Shown here in pieces: positions 34,759 to 43,132 of a stretch of DNA of 64,000 bases. Under the pieces are notes generated by a model. The model searched no databases and was not told the DNA's origin. It saw nothing but the letters and a program-made list of their open reading frames with translations. Position 1 is the stretch's first letter; every line of letters begins with the position of its first letter. Origin of the DNA: Poseidonocella sp. HB161398 (GTDB lineage: Bacteria > Pseudomonadota > Alphaproteobacteria > Rhodobacterales > Rhodobacteraceae); contig NZ_VATA01000004.1 of the NCBI RefSeq assembly GCF_005870025.1, forward strand, positions 124,001-188,000, written 5' to 3'. Made by a program: the position numbers and the translations under genes.

Positions 34759-35517
34759 ATGGAGCGGATAAGGGAACTCTATCACGGCGACAGCCGCGAG
34801 GCGCACCGGTTCCGCTACGGCCTGGTCGCCTTCGACCTGGCGACGATCGCCTTCATCGTGGTGACGTCCTTCCTGCCGCGCAGCCTCTGGATCGAGGTCG
34901 CGGATGTCTTCCTCGGGCTTTTCATCATCACCGATTTCGCCATCCGCTTCTGGCTCGAGGCGGATCGCTGGCGCTTCGTCACCCGGCCCTCGACCTGGGC
35001 GGACATCGCCGCGATCTTCTCGTTCCTGGCGCCGATCACCGGCGAGGGCCTGGGCTTTCTCAGGGCGATGCGGACGCTGAGGCTCCTGCATTCCTACCAG
35101 CTGCTGGCGCGGCTGCGGCGGGACTCAGGCTATTTCCGCAAGCACGAGGACGTGTTCCTGGCCACGGTCAACCTCTTCGTCTTCCTCTTCGTGGTGACGG
35201 GGATGATCTATGTCAGCCAGGTGCATATCAATCCGCAGATCAACAACTATGCCGACGCGCTCTATTTCACCGTCACGACGCTGACCACCACCGGCTTCGG
35301 CGACATCACGCTGCTTGGCACGACGGGGCGGATGCTGGCCGTGGCGGTGATGATCTTCGGCGTCACGCTGTTCCTGCGGCTGGCGCAGGTGATGTTCCGC
35401 CCCTCGAAGGTGCGCTGCGAATGCAAGCGCTGCGGACTGGCGCTGCATGATGCCGACGCCATCCACTGCAAGCATTGCGGCGCCTTCATCCATATCGACA
35501 CCGAGGGGCTGACCTGA
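34759..35517 (+). CDS. Voltage-gated-type potassium channel with C-terminal zinc ribbon
   Basis: 252 residues from ATG 34759 (MERIREL). Six-helix channel plan: S1 and S2 (LVAFDLATIAFIVVTSFL; IEVADVFLGLFIITDFAIRF), S3 (WADIAAIFSFLAPI), an S4-like basic helix (LRAMRTLRLLHSYQLLARLRR), S5, and a pore with filter TTLTTTGFGDI, the TxGFGD form of K+ channels. After S6 a short tail carries CECKRCGLALHDADAIHCKHC, four to five cysteines spaced as a zinc ribbon. The tail could sense metal or redox state or mediate assembly; this is inference. Start has GGAGAGG upstream. Confidence 0.85.
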   Translation: MERIRELYHGDSREAHRFRYGLVAFDLATIAFIVVTSFLPRSLWIEVADVFLGLFIITDFAIRFWLEADRWRFVTRPSTWADIAAIFSFLAPITGEGLGFLRAMRTLRLLHSYQLLARLRRDSGYFRKHEDVFLATVNLFVFLFVVTGMIYVSQVHINPQINNYADALYFTVTTLTTTGFGDITLLGTTGRMLAVAVMIFGVTLFLRLAQVMFRPSKVRCECKRCGLALHDADAIHCKHCGAFIHIDTEGLT

Positions 35518-35520
35518 GGC

Positions 35521-36159
35521 TCAGCCGAGCAGCTTCTCGATCTGCCGCAGCAGCGCGACCGGGTCGTCATGCGCCCAGAGATCCTCGCCCAGCCCGATGA
35601 AGTCGGCGACCGGCGCCAGCTCGCGGATCTTCGCCAGCGGGTCCTCGCCCTTGCCGATCAGCGCGCCCTCGGCCACGACCGGCAGCTCGATCGTCTCGGT
35701 CCACCAGGCAAACAGCTCGGTCTCGGCGATCTCCTCGCCCAGGCCGGTATCGGCGACCGGGCCGAAGCTGACATAGTCGGCCCCCGCCTCGCCCGCGGTC
35801 ATGCCGTCATGGCGAGAGGTGCCGCAGAACGTGCCGACGATGGCCTCCTCGCCCAGGGTCTCGCGCGCCTTGCGGACATTGCGCGAGCCTTCCAGATGGA
35901 CGCCGTCGAGGCCCAGCCGCTCGGCCAGGGCCAGGTGCTTCTCGACCACGAAGGGCACGTCGCGCTCATGCGCGATCATCCGCACCGCATCGGCGGCGCG
36001 CGCCACCGCATCGGCATCCTGGCTGCCCAGCCTGAGCCGCAGGCAGGCGATCTCCACCGCGTCCAGAACGGCGGAAAGCCGGTCGGGGAAAGTCTCCAGA
36101 TCGATCCCCGGCGGGGTGATCAGGTAAAGCTGCGTGCGGTCGTCCTGAGGCTCTGACAT
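35521..36159 (-). CDS. thiE: Thiamine phosphate synthase-like protein
   Basis: 212-residue TIM-barrel protein of the ThiE/TenI superfamily. LYLITPPGIDLETFPDRL at the N-terminus, FVVEKHLALAERLGLDGVHLEGS (equivalent of the GVHLGQ phosphate region) and GADYVSFGPVADT (GADYIGFGP motif) are present. ThiE couples the pyrimidine and thiazole parts of thiamine. Several catalytic residues are substituted relative to E. coli ThiE (ITPPG, LEGS), and no other thi genes or TPP riboswitch are adjacent, so activity is not certain. Convergent with the channel gene, 3 nt apart. Confidence 0.7.
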   Translation of the reverse strand: MSEPQDDRTQLYLITPPGIDLETFPDRLSAVLDAVEIACLRLRLGSQDADAVARAADAVRMIAHERDVPFVVEKHLALAERLGLDGVHLEGSRNVRKARETLGEEAIVGTFCGTSRHDGMTAGEAGADYVSFGPVADTGLGEEIAETELFAWWTETIELPVVAEGALIGKGEDPLAKIRELAPVADFIGLGEDLWAHDDPVALLRQIEKLLG

Positions 36160-36284
36160 CTTGCGGCATCCGTCTTGGGTCGGTCCGACCTCCTAGTGGT
36201 GCAGGCCCGCCAAGGCAAGCCCCCGCGCCCGGCCCCGGGCGAAACCCCGTTGCCCGCCGCGGCGCCCTGCGCTAAGCGCGCGGC

Positions 36285-37040
36285 ATGAGCCAGCCCGCCA
36301 TTCCCCCCGAACTCGCCCCGGTCTTCGTCCTCGTCCGCCCGCAGATGGGCGAGAATATCGGCGGGGCCGCCCGCGCGATGTGGAATTTCGGCCTCGACCG
36401 GATGCGGGTCGTGGCGCCGCGCGACGGCTGGCCGAACCCCAAGGCGGTGGCGATGGCCTCGGGCGCGGGGCGGCTGCTGGACGAGGCGGTCCATGCCGAT
36501 GACACGGCCGGGGCGCTGGAGGACTGCGCCTATGTCTTCGCCACCACCGCGCGCGCCCGCGGCCTGACGAAGCCCGTCTTCACCCCCGAGGCCGCCATGG
36601 CCCATGCCGCCAAGCTCGCCCATCAAGGCCAGCGCACTGCCGTGCTCTTCGGACCCGAGCGCGCCGGGCTGGAAAACGACGACATCGCCCGCGCCAATGC
36701 GATCATCAACGTGCCGGTCAATCCCGACTTCGCCTCGCTCAACCTCGCGCAATGCGTGCTGCTGACCGCCTATGAATGGCGTCGGCAGGCGGTCGAGGTC
36801 GCGCCCGAGCGGCTGGAGCTGGCCGGGGCGGACATGGCCAGCGCGATCGAGATCGAGAAGCTGGCCGAGCATTACGACCGCCGCCTCGACGAGGCCGGGT
36901 TCTTCCATCCGCCGGAGAAGGCCGAGGGCATGAAGATCGTGCTGCGCAATCTCTGGTCGCGGATGCCGCTGACCCGCTCGGACGTGCAGATCTTCCACGG
37001 CATGCTGCGCCAGATGGTGCGCTGGAAAGAGCGCGGCTGA
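36285..37040 (+). CDS. trmJ: tRNA (cytidine/uridine-2'-O-)-methyltransferase TrmJ
   Basis: 251-residue SpoU-class (SPOUT) methyltransferase acting at position 32 of tRNA. VFVLVRPQMGENIGGAARAMWNFGL is motif 1, VLFGPERAGLEND motif 2, and NVPVNPDFASLNLAQCVLLTAYEW motif 3 with the knot-forming region (each quoted in part). The C-terminal FLHP-like FHPPEKAEGM and LRNLWSRMPLTRSDVQIFHG are TrmJ features. Stand-alone gene. Confidence 0.88.
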   Translation: MSQPAIPPELAPVFVLVRPQMGENIGGAARAMWNFGLDRMRVVAPRDGWPNPKAVAMASGAGRLLDEAVHADDTAGALEDCAYVFATTARARGLTKPVFTPEAAMAHAAKLAHQGQRTAVLFGPERAGLENDDIARANAIINVPVNPDFASLNLAQCVLLTAYEWRRQAVEVAPERLELAGADMASAIEIEKLAEHYDRRLDEAGFFHPPEKAEGMKIVLRNLWSRMPLTRSDVQIFHGMLRQMVRWKERG

Positions 37041-37188
37041 TACCCCCCGGCCGGAGGGCGGCCTGACAGGCCGTCCCCGGGCCCGCGGAGCGTTGCCGAA
37101 ACGGCCTAGCCCGCTGGCCCGGCTCGGGAAAACCCCGGATCGGCGATTTTCCGCTGGTCTCACGCTTCCGTGAGGCTACCTTGGGAAA

Positions 37189-37914
37189 ATGAGCCCTTCC
37201 GAGAGCCCCGCCCCCTTGCCGCCCACCGCGCTCTGGGACTGCCAGGCGCCGTTGCAGCGCATCCGCGGCGGGCACCGCAACCGCGCCTTCCGCACCCAGG
37301 GGGCGGAGCCGCAGCTTATCTTCAAGTCGACGCGCCGCAGCGAGGCGGCGCTCGCCTGGCTGGCGCCGGTGCATGACGCGGCCGAAGCGGCGGGCTTTGC
37401 CGTGCCCCGGCTCCTGCCCAGCCGCAACGGACGGCTCTGCGAGGCGGGCTGGACCTGCGAGGCCTGGATCGAGGGCCGCAGCTTCCCCGCTGCCGGGCTG
37501 CCCAGGCTGCGCGCGGCACTGGAGACGCTCCATGCCGCCTGCGCGGGCCTGCCGCAGCGGCCGGGCTTCGCCTCGGCACGCGAGCTGCTGGCCCGCGAGT
37601 CCGGCGGCGACATCCGCCTTTCCGCCCTGCCGCGCGAGGCCGCCGCCGCCTGCCGCGAGGCCTGGCACGCGCTGACCCATCGCCGCGAGACCGCGATCCA
37701 TGGCGATCTCAATCCCGGCAACCTGCTGCGCTGCCCCGACGGGCGCACCGCTCTTCTGGACTGGGACGAGAGCCGCCGCGACCTGGCGCTCTTCGATCTC
37801 GGCCAGCTCGGCCCGGTCGACAGCCGCGAATGGCGCGCCATCCTCGCCTGGGAGGTCGCCTGCTGCTGGGAACTGGAGCCCGCCCATGCCGAAAAGCTGC
37901 TGAAGCAGCTGTGA
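37189..37914 (+). CDS. Aminoglycoside/choline kinase-like phosphotransferase
   Basis: 241-residue member of the APH/choline kinase superfamily. The catalytic loop AIHGDLNPGNLLRC (HGDxxxxN) and the metal-binding LLDWDESRRD are both intact. The N-lobe is short, with LIFKSTRRSEAALAWL supplying the nucleotide lysine. Small-molecule kinase activity is likely; nothing indicates antibiotic resistance. It is followed 16 nt later by a small membrane protein gene, probably in the same transcript. Confidence 0.75.
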   Translation: MSPSESPAPLPPTALWDCQAPLQRIRGGHRNRAFRTQGAEPQLIFKSTRRSEAALAWLAPVHDAAEAAGFAVPRLLPSRNGRLCEAGWTCEAWIEGRSFPAAGLPRLRAALETLHAACAGLPQRPGFASARELLARESGGDIRLSALPREAAAACREAWHALTHRRETAIHGDLNPGNLLRCPDGRTALLDWDESRRDLALFDLGQLGPVDSREWRAILAWEVACCWELEPAHAEKLLKQL

Positions 37915-37930
37915 CAGGAGACAGCCCCCG

Positions 37931-38332
37931 ATGACCAGCCGCGACGCCTTCGACATCGCCTGCGCCGTTTCCGCGATCTACGTGAAGGTGCTGCAGTTCT
38001 TCATCGCCATCTGCACGCTTTTCGGCGGCTGGATCATCGCCGGAGAGACCGTCAGGGCGCTGCCGGTGGCGGGCTGGGAACGGCTGGGGCTGATCGCGAT
38101 CTTCCTGGCCTCCGCGGGCAGCCTCGCCCTGGGGCTGGTGCAGCTGGCGCGGCGCAGCAATGCCGCGCTGGAGATCGGCCTCGCCCTGTCGCAGGCGGAC
38201 GGCACCGGACCCGAGGCAGCGCGCCGCGCGCTCTTCCGCGGGCAGCCGGTCTGGCCGACCGGCGCGGCAACCGCCATCGTGATGGCCGTGATCTGCCTGC
38301 TGACCGCCTTCCTGCAGGCCCCGCCCTCCTAG
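37931..38332 (+). CDS. Small membrane protein of unknown function
   Basis: 133 residues, three hydrophobic segments: VLQFFIAICTLFGGWIIAG, LGLIAIFLASAGSLALGLVQLA and ATAIVMAVICLLTAFLQA. A soluble loop of about 35 residues joins the last two. No family recognised. Start ATG has AGGAG upstream. Directly behind the phosphotransferase-like gene and ahead of ctaA. Confidence 0.65.
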   Translation: MTSRDAFDIACAVSAIYVKVLQFFIAICTLFGGWIIAGETVRALPVAGWERLGLIAIFLASAGSLALGLVQLARRSNAALEIGLALSQADGTGPEAARRALFRGQPVWPTGAATAIVMAVICLLTAFLQAPPS

Positions 38333-38407
38333 CCCGCGCGCGCCCTCTCCCTTGCCCGTGCCCGCCCCGTGCCCTAGGAAACCCGCGACCGTGTGAGGGA
38401 GCACCCC

Positions 38408-39547
38408 ATGAGCAAACGCAGCATATTCGAAGAGGTCGGGACCGAAGGCCCGGCGGAAAAGGCGGCCCCCACGCCGGGGCTGATCGACCGCGGCCAGGAC
38501 CGCGGCCGCGGCGCCGTGCGGATCTGGCTCCTGGTGATCGGCCTTCTCGTCGTTGCCATGATCGCCGTGGGCGGGCTGACGCGCCTGACCGATAGCGGGC
38601 TGTCGATCACCGAATGGAAGCCCGTCACCGGGGCGCTGCCGCCGATGAGCGCTGAGGGCTGGGACAGCGAATTCGCCAAGTACCGCGAGAGCCCGCAATA
38701 CGAGAACATGAATACCGGCATGACCCTGCCCGAGTTCAAGTCGATCTACTGGTGGGAATGGAGCCACCGCCAGCTCGGCCGCACGATCGGGCTGGTCTGG
38801 GCCCTGGGCTTCGCGGTCTTCGTGGCAACGAAACGCATGCCCGCGGGCTTCGCCAAGCGCACGCTGGTCCTCGGCGCGCTCGGCGGCCTGCAGGGCGCGA
38901 TCGGCTGGTGGATGGTCTCCTCGGGGCTGGTCGGCGACATGACCTCGGTCGCCAGCTACCGGCTGGCCGTCCATCTGGGCCTGGCCTTCGCCATTCTGGG
39001 GCTGACCGCCTGGACGATGCTGCTGCTGTCGCGCTCCTCGCACGAGCTGATGGTGGCGCGCCGCGGCAAGGAGCCGAAGCTGTTTTCCATGGCGACCGGG
39101 CTGATGCATTTCGCCATGCTGCAGGTGCTGCTGGGCGCGCTGGTCGCGGGGATCGATGCGGGCCGGACCTTCACCGACTGGCCGCTGATGGCCGGGGGCA
39201 TCTTCCCGCTCGACATGTGGGACCTGTCGCCCTGGTGGAAGAACTTCTTCGAGAACCCGGGCACCGTGCAGTTCATGCACCGGCTGTCGGGCTACCTGCT
39301 GGTGATCTTCGGCTTCATCGTCTGGCGGCGCGGCCGCCGCTCGGGCAACCTCAACACCCGCATGGCCTTCAACATCGTCGGCGGGCTGCTGCTGTGGCAG
39401 CTGGTGCTGGGCATCACCACCGTGCTGCATGCCGCGCCGCTGCCCCTGGCGATCGCCCACCAGTTCACCGCGATCCTGCTGTGGATCGCCATCATCCGGG
39501 CGCGCTTCTTCGCCCAGTATCCCAAGGCACAGTCGGTGAGAGGCTGA
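38408..39547 (+). CDS. ctaA: Heme A synthase
   Basis: Membrane enzyme (379 aa) that oxidises the C8 methyl of heme O to give heme A for aa3-type cytochrome oxidase. Eight hydrophobic segments. The four heme/catalytic histidines are in WWEWSHRQLGR, LAVHLGLAFAIL, TVQFMHRLSGYL and AIAHQFTAILLW. GGLTRLTDSGLSITEWKPVTG (quoted in part) is the CtaA signature; this is the long alphaproteobacterial type without the cysteine pair. I start at ATG 38408 (MSKRSIF), not the GTG 15 bases earlier. Confidence 0.95.
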   Translation: MSKRSIFEEVGTEGPAEKAAPTPGLIDRGQDRGRGAVRIWLLVIGLLVVAMIAVGGLTRLTDSGLSITEWKPVTGALPPMSAEGWDSEFAKYRESPQYENMNTGMTLPEFKSIYWWEWSHRQLGRTIGLVWALGFAVFVATKRMPAGFAKRTLVLGALGGLQGAIGWWMVSSGLVGDMTSVASYRLAVHLGLAFAILGLTAWTMLLLSRSSHELMVARRGKEPKLFSMATGLMHFAMLQVLLGALVAGIDAGRTFTDWPLMAGGIFPLDMWDLSPWWKNFFENPGTVQFMHRLSGYLLVIFGFIVWRRGRRSGNLNTRMAFNIVGGLLLWQLVLGITTVLHAAPLPLAIAHQFTAILLWIAIIRARFFAQYPKAQSVRG

Positions 39548-39548
39548 G

Positions 39549-41021
39549 ATGACTGCATATGACGAGCTGATGAGCTTCACCCGCGAGACCGAGGCGCTGG
39601 CCGCGGTCGCGGGGCGCACCGGCTGGGACCAGGAAACCATGATGCCCGCGGGCGCCGCCGAGATGCGCGGCGAGGAGATGGCCGCGCTCGAGGGCGTGCT
39701 CCATGCCCGCCGCACCGATCCGCGCGTCGGCGACTGGCTGGAGGCGGCGGAGCCCGCCGATGACATCGCCCGGGCGCAGCTGCGCGAGATCCGCCGCAGC
39801 TACGCGCGCTCGGTCAAGCTGCCTGCCAGGCTGGCGACCGAGCTGGCGCGCGTGACCTCGGTCTCGCAGGGCGAATGGGCCGCGGCGCGCAAGGCCGATG
39901 ACTGGGCCGCCTTCGAGCCGCGCTTTGCCCAGGTGGTGAAGCTGAAGCAGGAGGAAGGCGCCGCGCTGGCCGAGGGCGGCAGCGTCTATGACGCGCTTCT
40001 GGAGGATTACGAGCCCGGCACCAGCGGCGCGCAGATCGCCGCGCTCTTCGACGGGCTGCGGCCGCGGCTGGTGGCGCTGCGCGAGCGCATCCTCGGCAGC
40101 AGCGTCGTGCCGCCGAAGCTGTCGGGCGAATTCGACGAGGCGGCGCAGCTGGCGCTGTCGGCGCGGCTGGCGACGACCTTCGGCTACGACCTGAGCCGCG
40201 GGCGCATCGACAAGGCGGTACATCCCTTCTCCTCGGGCTCGGGGACGGATGTGCGGATCACCACGCGGACCGATCCCGCGGATCCGTTCAACTGCTTCTA
40301 CTCGACGATCCACGAGGTCGGCCACGCCACCTACGAGCAGAAGGTCGACCCGGCCTATCTGCTGACGCCTCTGGGCTCGGGCGCCTCGATGGGCGTGCAC
40401 GAGAGCCAGAGCCGGATCTACGAGAACCAGCTGGGGCGCAGCCGCGCCTTCACCTCCTGGCTCTTCCACCAGATGCAGGAGACCTTCGGCGACCTGCGCG
40501 TCGGCGGCCCGGACGATTTCTACGCGGCGGTGAACCGGGTGCATGCGGGCTTCATCCGCACCGAGGCGGACGAGGTGCATTACAACCTGCATGTCATGCT
40601 GCGCTTCGACCTGGAGCGCGCGCTGATCTCGGGCGATCTGGCGGTCGCCGACCTGCCCGGCGCCTGGAACGAGCGCTTCGCTCGCGATTTCGGCGCAGCG
40701 GTGGACCGGCCGTCGAATGGCGTGCTGCAGGACGTGCACTGGCCGGTCGGGCTCTTCGGCTATTTCCCGACCTATGCCCTGGGCAATGTCTATGCCGGCT
40801 GCCTGCACAAGGCGCTGCGCGAGGCGCTGCCCGATCTCGACGCGCAGCTGGCCGAGGGCGATCTCTCGGCGGCGCTCGGCTGGCTGGCGGAAAACCTGCA
40901 GCAGCATGGCAGCCGCTACGCGCCGCGCGAGACGATCCTGCGCGCGACCGGTGCCGAACCCGAGGCGGGCCCGCTTCTCGACTACCTGGAAGAGAAGTTC
41001 GGCGCCATCTACGGGCTGTGA
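39549..41021 (+). CDS. Carboxypeptidase Taq (peptidase family M32)
   Basis: 490-residue zinc carboxypeptidase, broad C-terminal specificity, cytoplasmic. Zinc site HEVGHATYEQ with the third ligand in MGVHESQSR (E of HESQ), and the M32 features DVRITTR and FFPTYALGN-like GYFPTYALGNVYAGCL. N-terminal WDQETMMPAGAAEMRGEEMA is the family lid helix. The start lies 1 nt after the ctaA stop, so both are co-translated. Confidence 0.92.
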   Translation: MTAYDELMSFTRETEALAAVAGRTGWDQETMMPAGAAEMRGEEMAALEGVLHARRTDPRVGDWLEAAEPADDIARAQLREIRRSYARSVKLPARLATELARVTSVSQGEWAAARKADDWAAFEPRFAQVVKLKQEEGAALAEGGSVYDALLEDYEPGTSGAQIAALFDGLRPRLVALRERILGSSVVPPKLSGEFDEAAQLALSARLATTFGYDLSRGRIDKAVHPFSSGSGTDVRITTRTDPADPFNCFYSTIHEVGHATYEQKVDPAYLLTPLGSGASMGVHESQSRIYENQLGRSRAFTSWLFHQMQETFGDLRVGGPDDFYAAVNRVHAGFIRTEADEVHYNLHVMLRFDLERALISGDLAVADLPGAWNERFARDFGAAVDRPSNGVLQDVHWPVGLFGYFPTYALGNVYAGCLHKALREALPDLDAQLAEGDLSAALGWLAENLQQHGSRYAPRETILRATGAEPEAGPLLDYLEEKFGAIYGL

Positions 41022-41086
41022 CCGGAGCCGGGAGGGGGCGCGCCCCCTCCCGGTCCCTCCCCCGCGCCAGGCGGAGGCGGACGGGC

Positions 41087-41479
41087 TCAGGAGACCTGGG
41101 CGATCCAGTCCTCGAGATTGTAGTAGGTCGTCACCCGGGCGATCCGGCCATCGCGCAGGCTGAAGAACGAGCCCGCGGGCAGCCGGTAGGTCTGGCCCGT
41201 GGCGGGCGGCAGGCCCTCGTCATCGGCCTTGTAGCTGCCGTTGACGATGAATTCCGCCGCGGCGCGGTCGCCCTCGGCGAAGATCACCAGATCGGTCAGG
41301 TTTTCCGAATAGCAGCGGTCCATATGGGCGCAGAACTCGGCGAAGGCGTCCTTGCCCTTGCGGATGCCGCCCTGGTTGACGTGATGCTCCACATCCTCGG
41401 TCAGCAGATCCAGCATGGTCTGGGTGTCGCCTGCGTTGAAGGCGTCGAAATAGGCGGTGATGATGGCCTTGGTGCTCAT
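41087..41479 (-). CDS. SnoaL/NTF2-like fold protein
   Basis: 130 residues of the SnoaL-like (ketosteroid isomerase-related) superfamily. IITAYFDAFNAGDTQTMLDLL opens the cone-shaped fold, followed by HHVNQGGIRKGKDAFAEFC and, at the end, FFSLRDGRIARVTTYYNLEDW. These are small ligand-binding or isomerase domains; the substrate is unknown. Start ATG 41479 follows GGAGGG. Confidence 0.75.
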   Translation of the reverse strand: MSTKAIITAYFDAFNAGDTQTMLDLLTEDVEHHVNQGGIRKGKDAFAEFCAHMDRCYSENLTDLVIFAEGDRAAAEFIVNGSYKADDEGLPPATGQTYRLPAGSFFSLRDGRIARVTTYYNLEDWIAQVS

Positions 41480-41994
41480 GGACCCTCCGTTGGTTTCCGG
41501 TCCCTTAGGCTGCGCCAATGCGCGCCGCAAGACCGCCGAAAGGCCCGGTTCCGCCCCGCCCCCGGCCCGGCCGCGCGGGACCCTGCCTGCCAGAGGGACC
41601 GGATCAGCGGGGACATTGCATATCGACGGCAATTCGGACGCATCCGCCCAGGGCGCCAGCTGACGGGACCCGGTCCGGACGCAGTTCCGGCGAGCCTGCT
41701 GCCCTGCCTGTTCCTCCGGCATGTCATGCTGCCGCTGACGGCCAGCGACCTTGTCCCCGGCATGCTGCGGCAGATCCGCTGGCGCTCCGAGGAGGGCAAG
41801 CGGCCGAGCCCCCGGGACACTGCCTGATCGCGCGGGCGTGCCTCGCGGGACATATCCGGGTTGCGGCCCTGTCCGGCTGGCTGGATATCGTGCCGCCCGC
41901 CCCGGCATGGCAAAACGCCCTCCCGGAAGACCGGAAGGGCGTCCTCCGTCGACGGCCCTCCCCGACCGGACGGAAAGCTGCAGCGCGGGCTTGC
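41480..41994. other. Intergenic stretch without a gene
   Basis: 515 bp, GC-rich, no convincing frame on either strand. The part nearest the acid phosphatase gene holds its terminator (41915-41942). Nothing else recognised. Confidence 0.6.
41915..41942 (-). terminator. Intrinsic terminator of the acid phosphatase gene
   Basis: On the minus strand ACGCCCTTCCGG pairs with CCGGGAGGGCGT (one mismatch pair) over TCTT and runs into TTTT. It is 53 nt after the stop codon. Confidence 0.75.
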
Positions 41995-42867
41995 CTATTC
42001 GGCCGGCATCCAGGGCTCCATCGCGTCGATCTTCTTCTGCCGGCGCTCATCCTCGGAGAGCGACCACTCGCCGCCGAAGGTCGCGGACTCCCAGGAGCCG
42101 TATTCCGGGTTCGGGAACATGATCCAGTCCTGCCCCCAGCGGTCGGCGGTCTCCGCCAGCACGGCGTCGCGCTCTTCCAGGCTGCCCTCGGCGGCATCGG
42201 TGAAATCGCCCAGGTTGTCGCCCATCAGCAGCACCACGCGGTAGTTCTCGGCGACATAGGCGATGCGGTTCTCCTTGGCGGAGCCCCATTCCTCCTTGCC
42301 GCCGCGCAGGAGCACGGTGTCGGCATTGCCGCCCATCGGGAAGCCGAGCGCCTCCATGTTCTCGTAGGTCGCCTGCTTGCCCGGCTCCTTGCGGTTCGAG
42401 ACGTAGAACATCTTCACGCCCTTGCTCTCGGCATACTTGGCGAATTCGACCGCGCCCGGGACCGCCTCGGAGGTCTTGCTCTCGACATAGTCGGCCCATT
42501 CCGACGAGCTGTAGCTGGTGCCGCGGGTGACGAGCGAGACCTCGTAATTGCCGTTGTCGAGCAGCGTCTCGTCGAGATCGGAGACGATTGCCAACGGCAG
42601 GTCCTCGTAGCCCTCTCCCTGCTTGTCGGGCACCGCGGTCCAGGACGGATCCTCCAGCGCGGCGTCGAGCTGCGTCTTGGCGAGCTTGAAGAGCTGCTGC
42701 ACCGTGGCCTTGTACTCGACCGCGGTCTCCATCCAGACAGTGGCGTTCATCAGGTCGTTCTGCGGCGCCGCCGCACTGTCCTGGGCGGCGGCCAGAAGCC
42801 CGGACGCGGCAACGGCGAGCGCGATTGCGGAGACGGCAAGACCGGAACGAAGGGAAGTGGGACGCAT
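41995..42867 (-). CDS. e(P4)-type acid phosphatase / 5'-nucleotidase (HAD, class B/C)
   Basis: 290-residue secreted HAD phosphatase of the acid phosphatase B/lipoprotein e(P4) family. Signal peptide SGLAVSAIALAVAASGLLAA, no lipobox cysteine, so it is likely periplasmic and soluble rather than a lipoprotein. Motif 1 is IVSDLDETLLDN (nucleophile and general-acid aspartates), motif 2 YVSNRKE, and motif 4 LLMGDNLGDF. It would dephosphorylate nucleotides such as NMN or other monoesters. Followed by a good terminator. Confidence 0.85.
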   Translation of the reverse strand: MRPTSLRSGLAVSAIALAVAASGLLAAAQDSAAAPQNDLMNATVWMETAVEYKATVQQLFKLAKTQLDAALEDPSWTAVPDKQGEGYEDLPLAIVSDLDETLLDNGNYEVSLVTRGTSYSSSEWADYVESKTSEAVPGAVEFAKYAESKGVKMFYVSNRKEPGKQATYENMEALGFPMGGNADTVLLRGGKEEWGSAKENRIAYVAENYRVVLLMGDNLGDFTDAAEGSLEERDAVLAETADRWGQDWIMFPNPEYGSWESATFGGEWSLSEDERRQKKIDAMEPWMPAE

Positions 42868-42989
42868 GGAGTTTCCTCTGAACTGACGGCTGCCCGGCAG
42901 GGCTAGGTCTGTCCGAGACTGCGCCAGCTGTCACAAAACTGTCAAACTCGAAGTGGCGCGGCAGGGGCGCCGCGTCCCGCCTGCCCAAT

Positions 42990-43041
42990 CCTTGAACACG
43001 GGCCTTGAACACGGGCCTTGAACACGGGCCTTGAACACGCG
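42990..43041. repeat. Four tandem copies of a 13-bp repeat
   Basis: CCTTGAACACGGG occurs at 42990, 43003 and 43016, and a fourth copy (43029) ends CGCG. Located in the 265-bp gap between the acid phosphatase start and the secF stop. A recent slippage microsatellite is the simplest reading; copy number could vary between strains. Confidence 0.85.
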
Positions 43042-43065
43042 CGCGGCCGGGGTGCCGAACGCAGC

Positions 43066-43094
43066 GGGGCCGCCTCCGGCAAGGAGACGGCCCC
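43066..43094 (-). terminator. GC hairpin downstream of secF
   Basis: GGGGCCGCCTCC and GGAGACGGCCCC form a 12-bp stem with one mismatch and a 5-nt loop, 39 nt past the secF stop. No T-run follows, so termination may be partial or rho-assisted. Confidence 0.55.
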
Positions 43095-43132
43095 GTCGAA
43101 CCCGCGACGGCCGCTGGCCGCCGGAGACAGGC

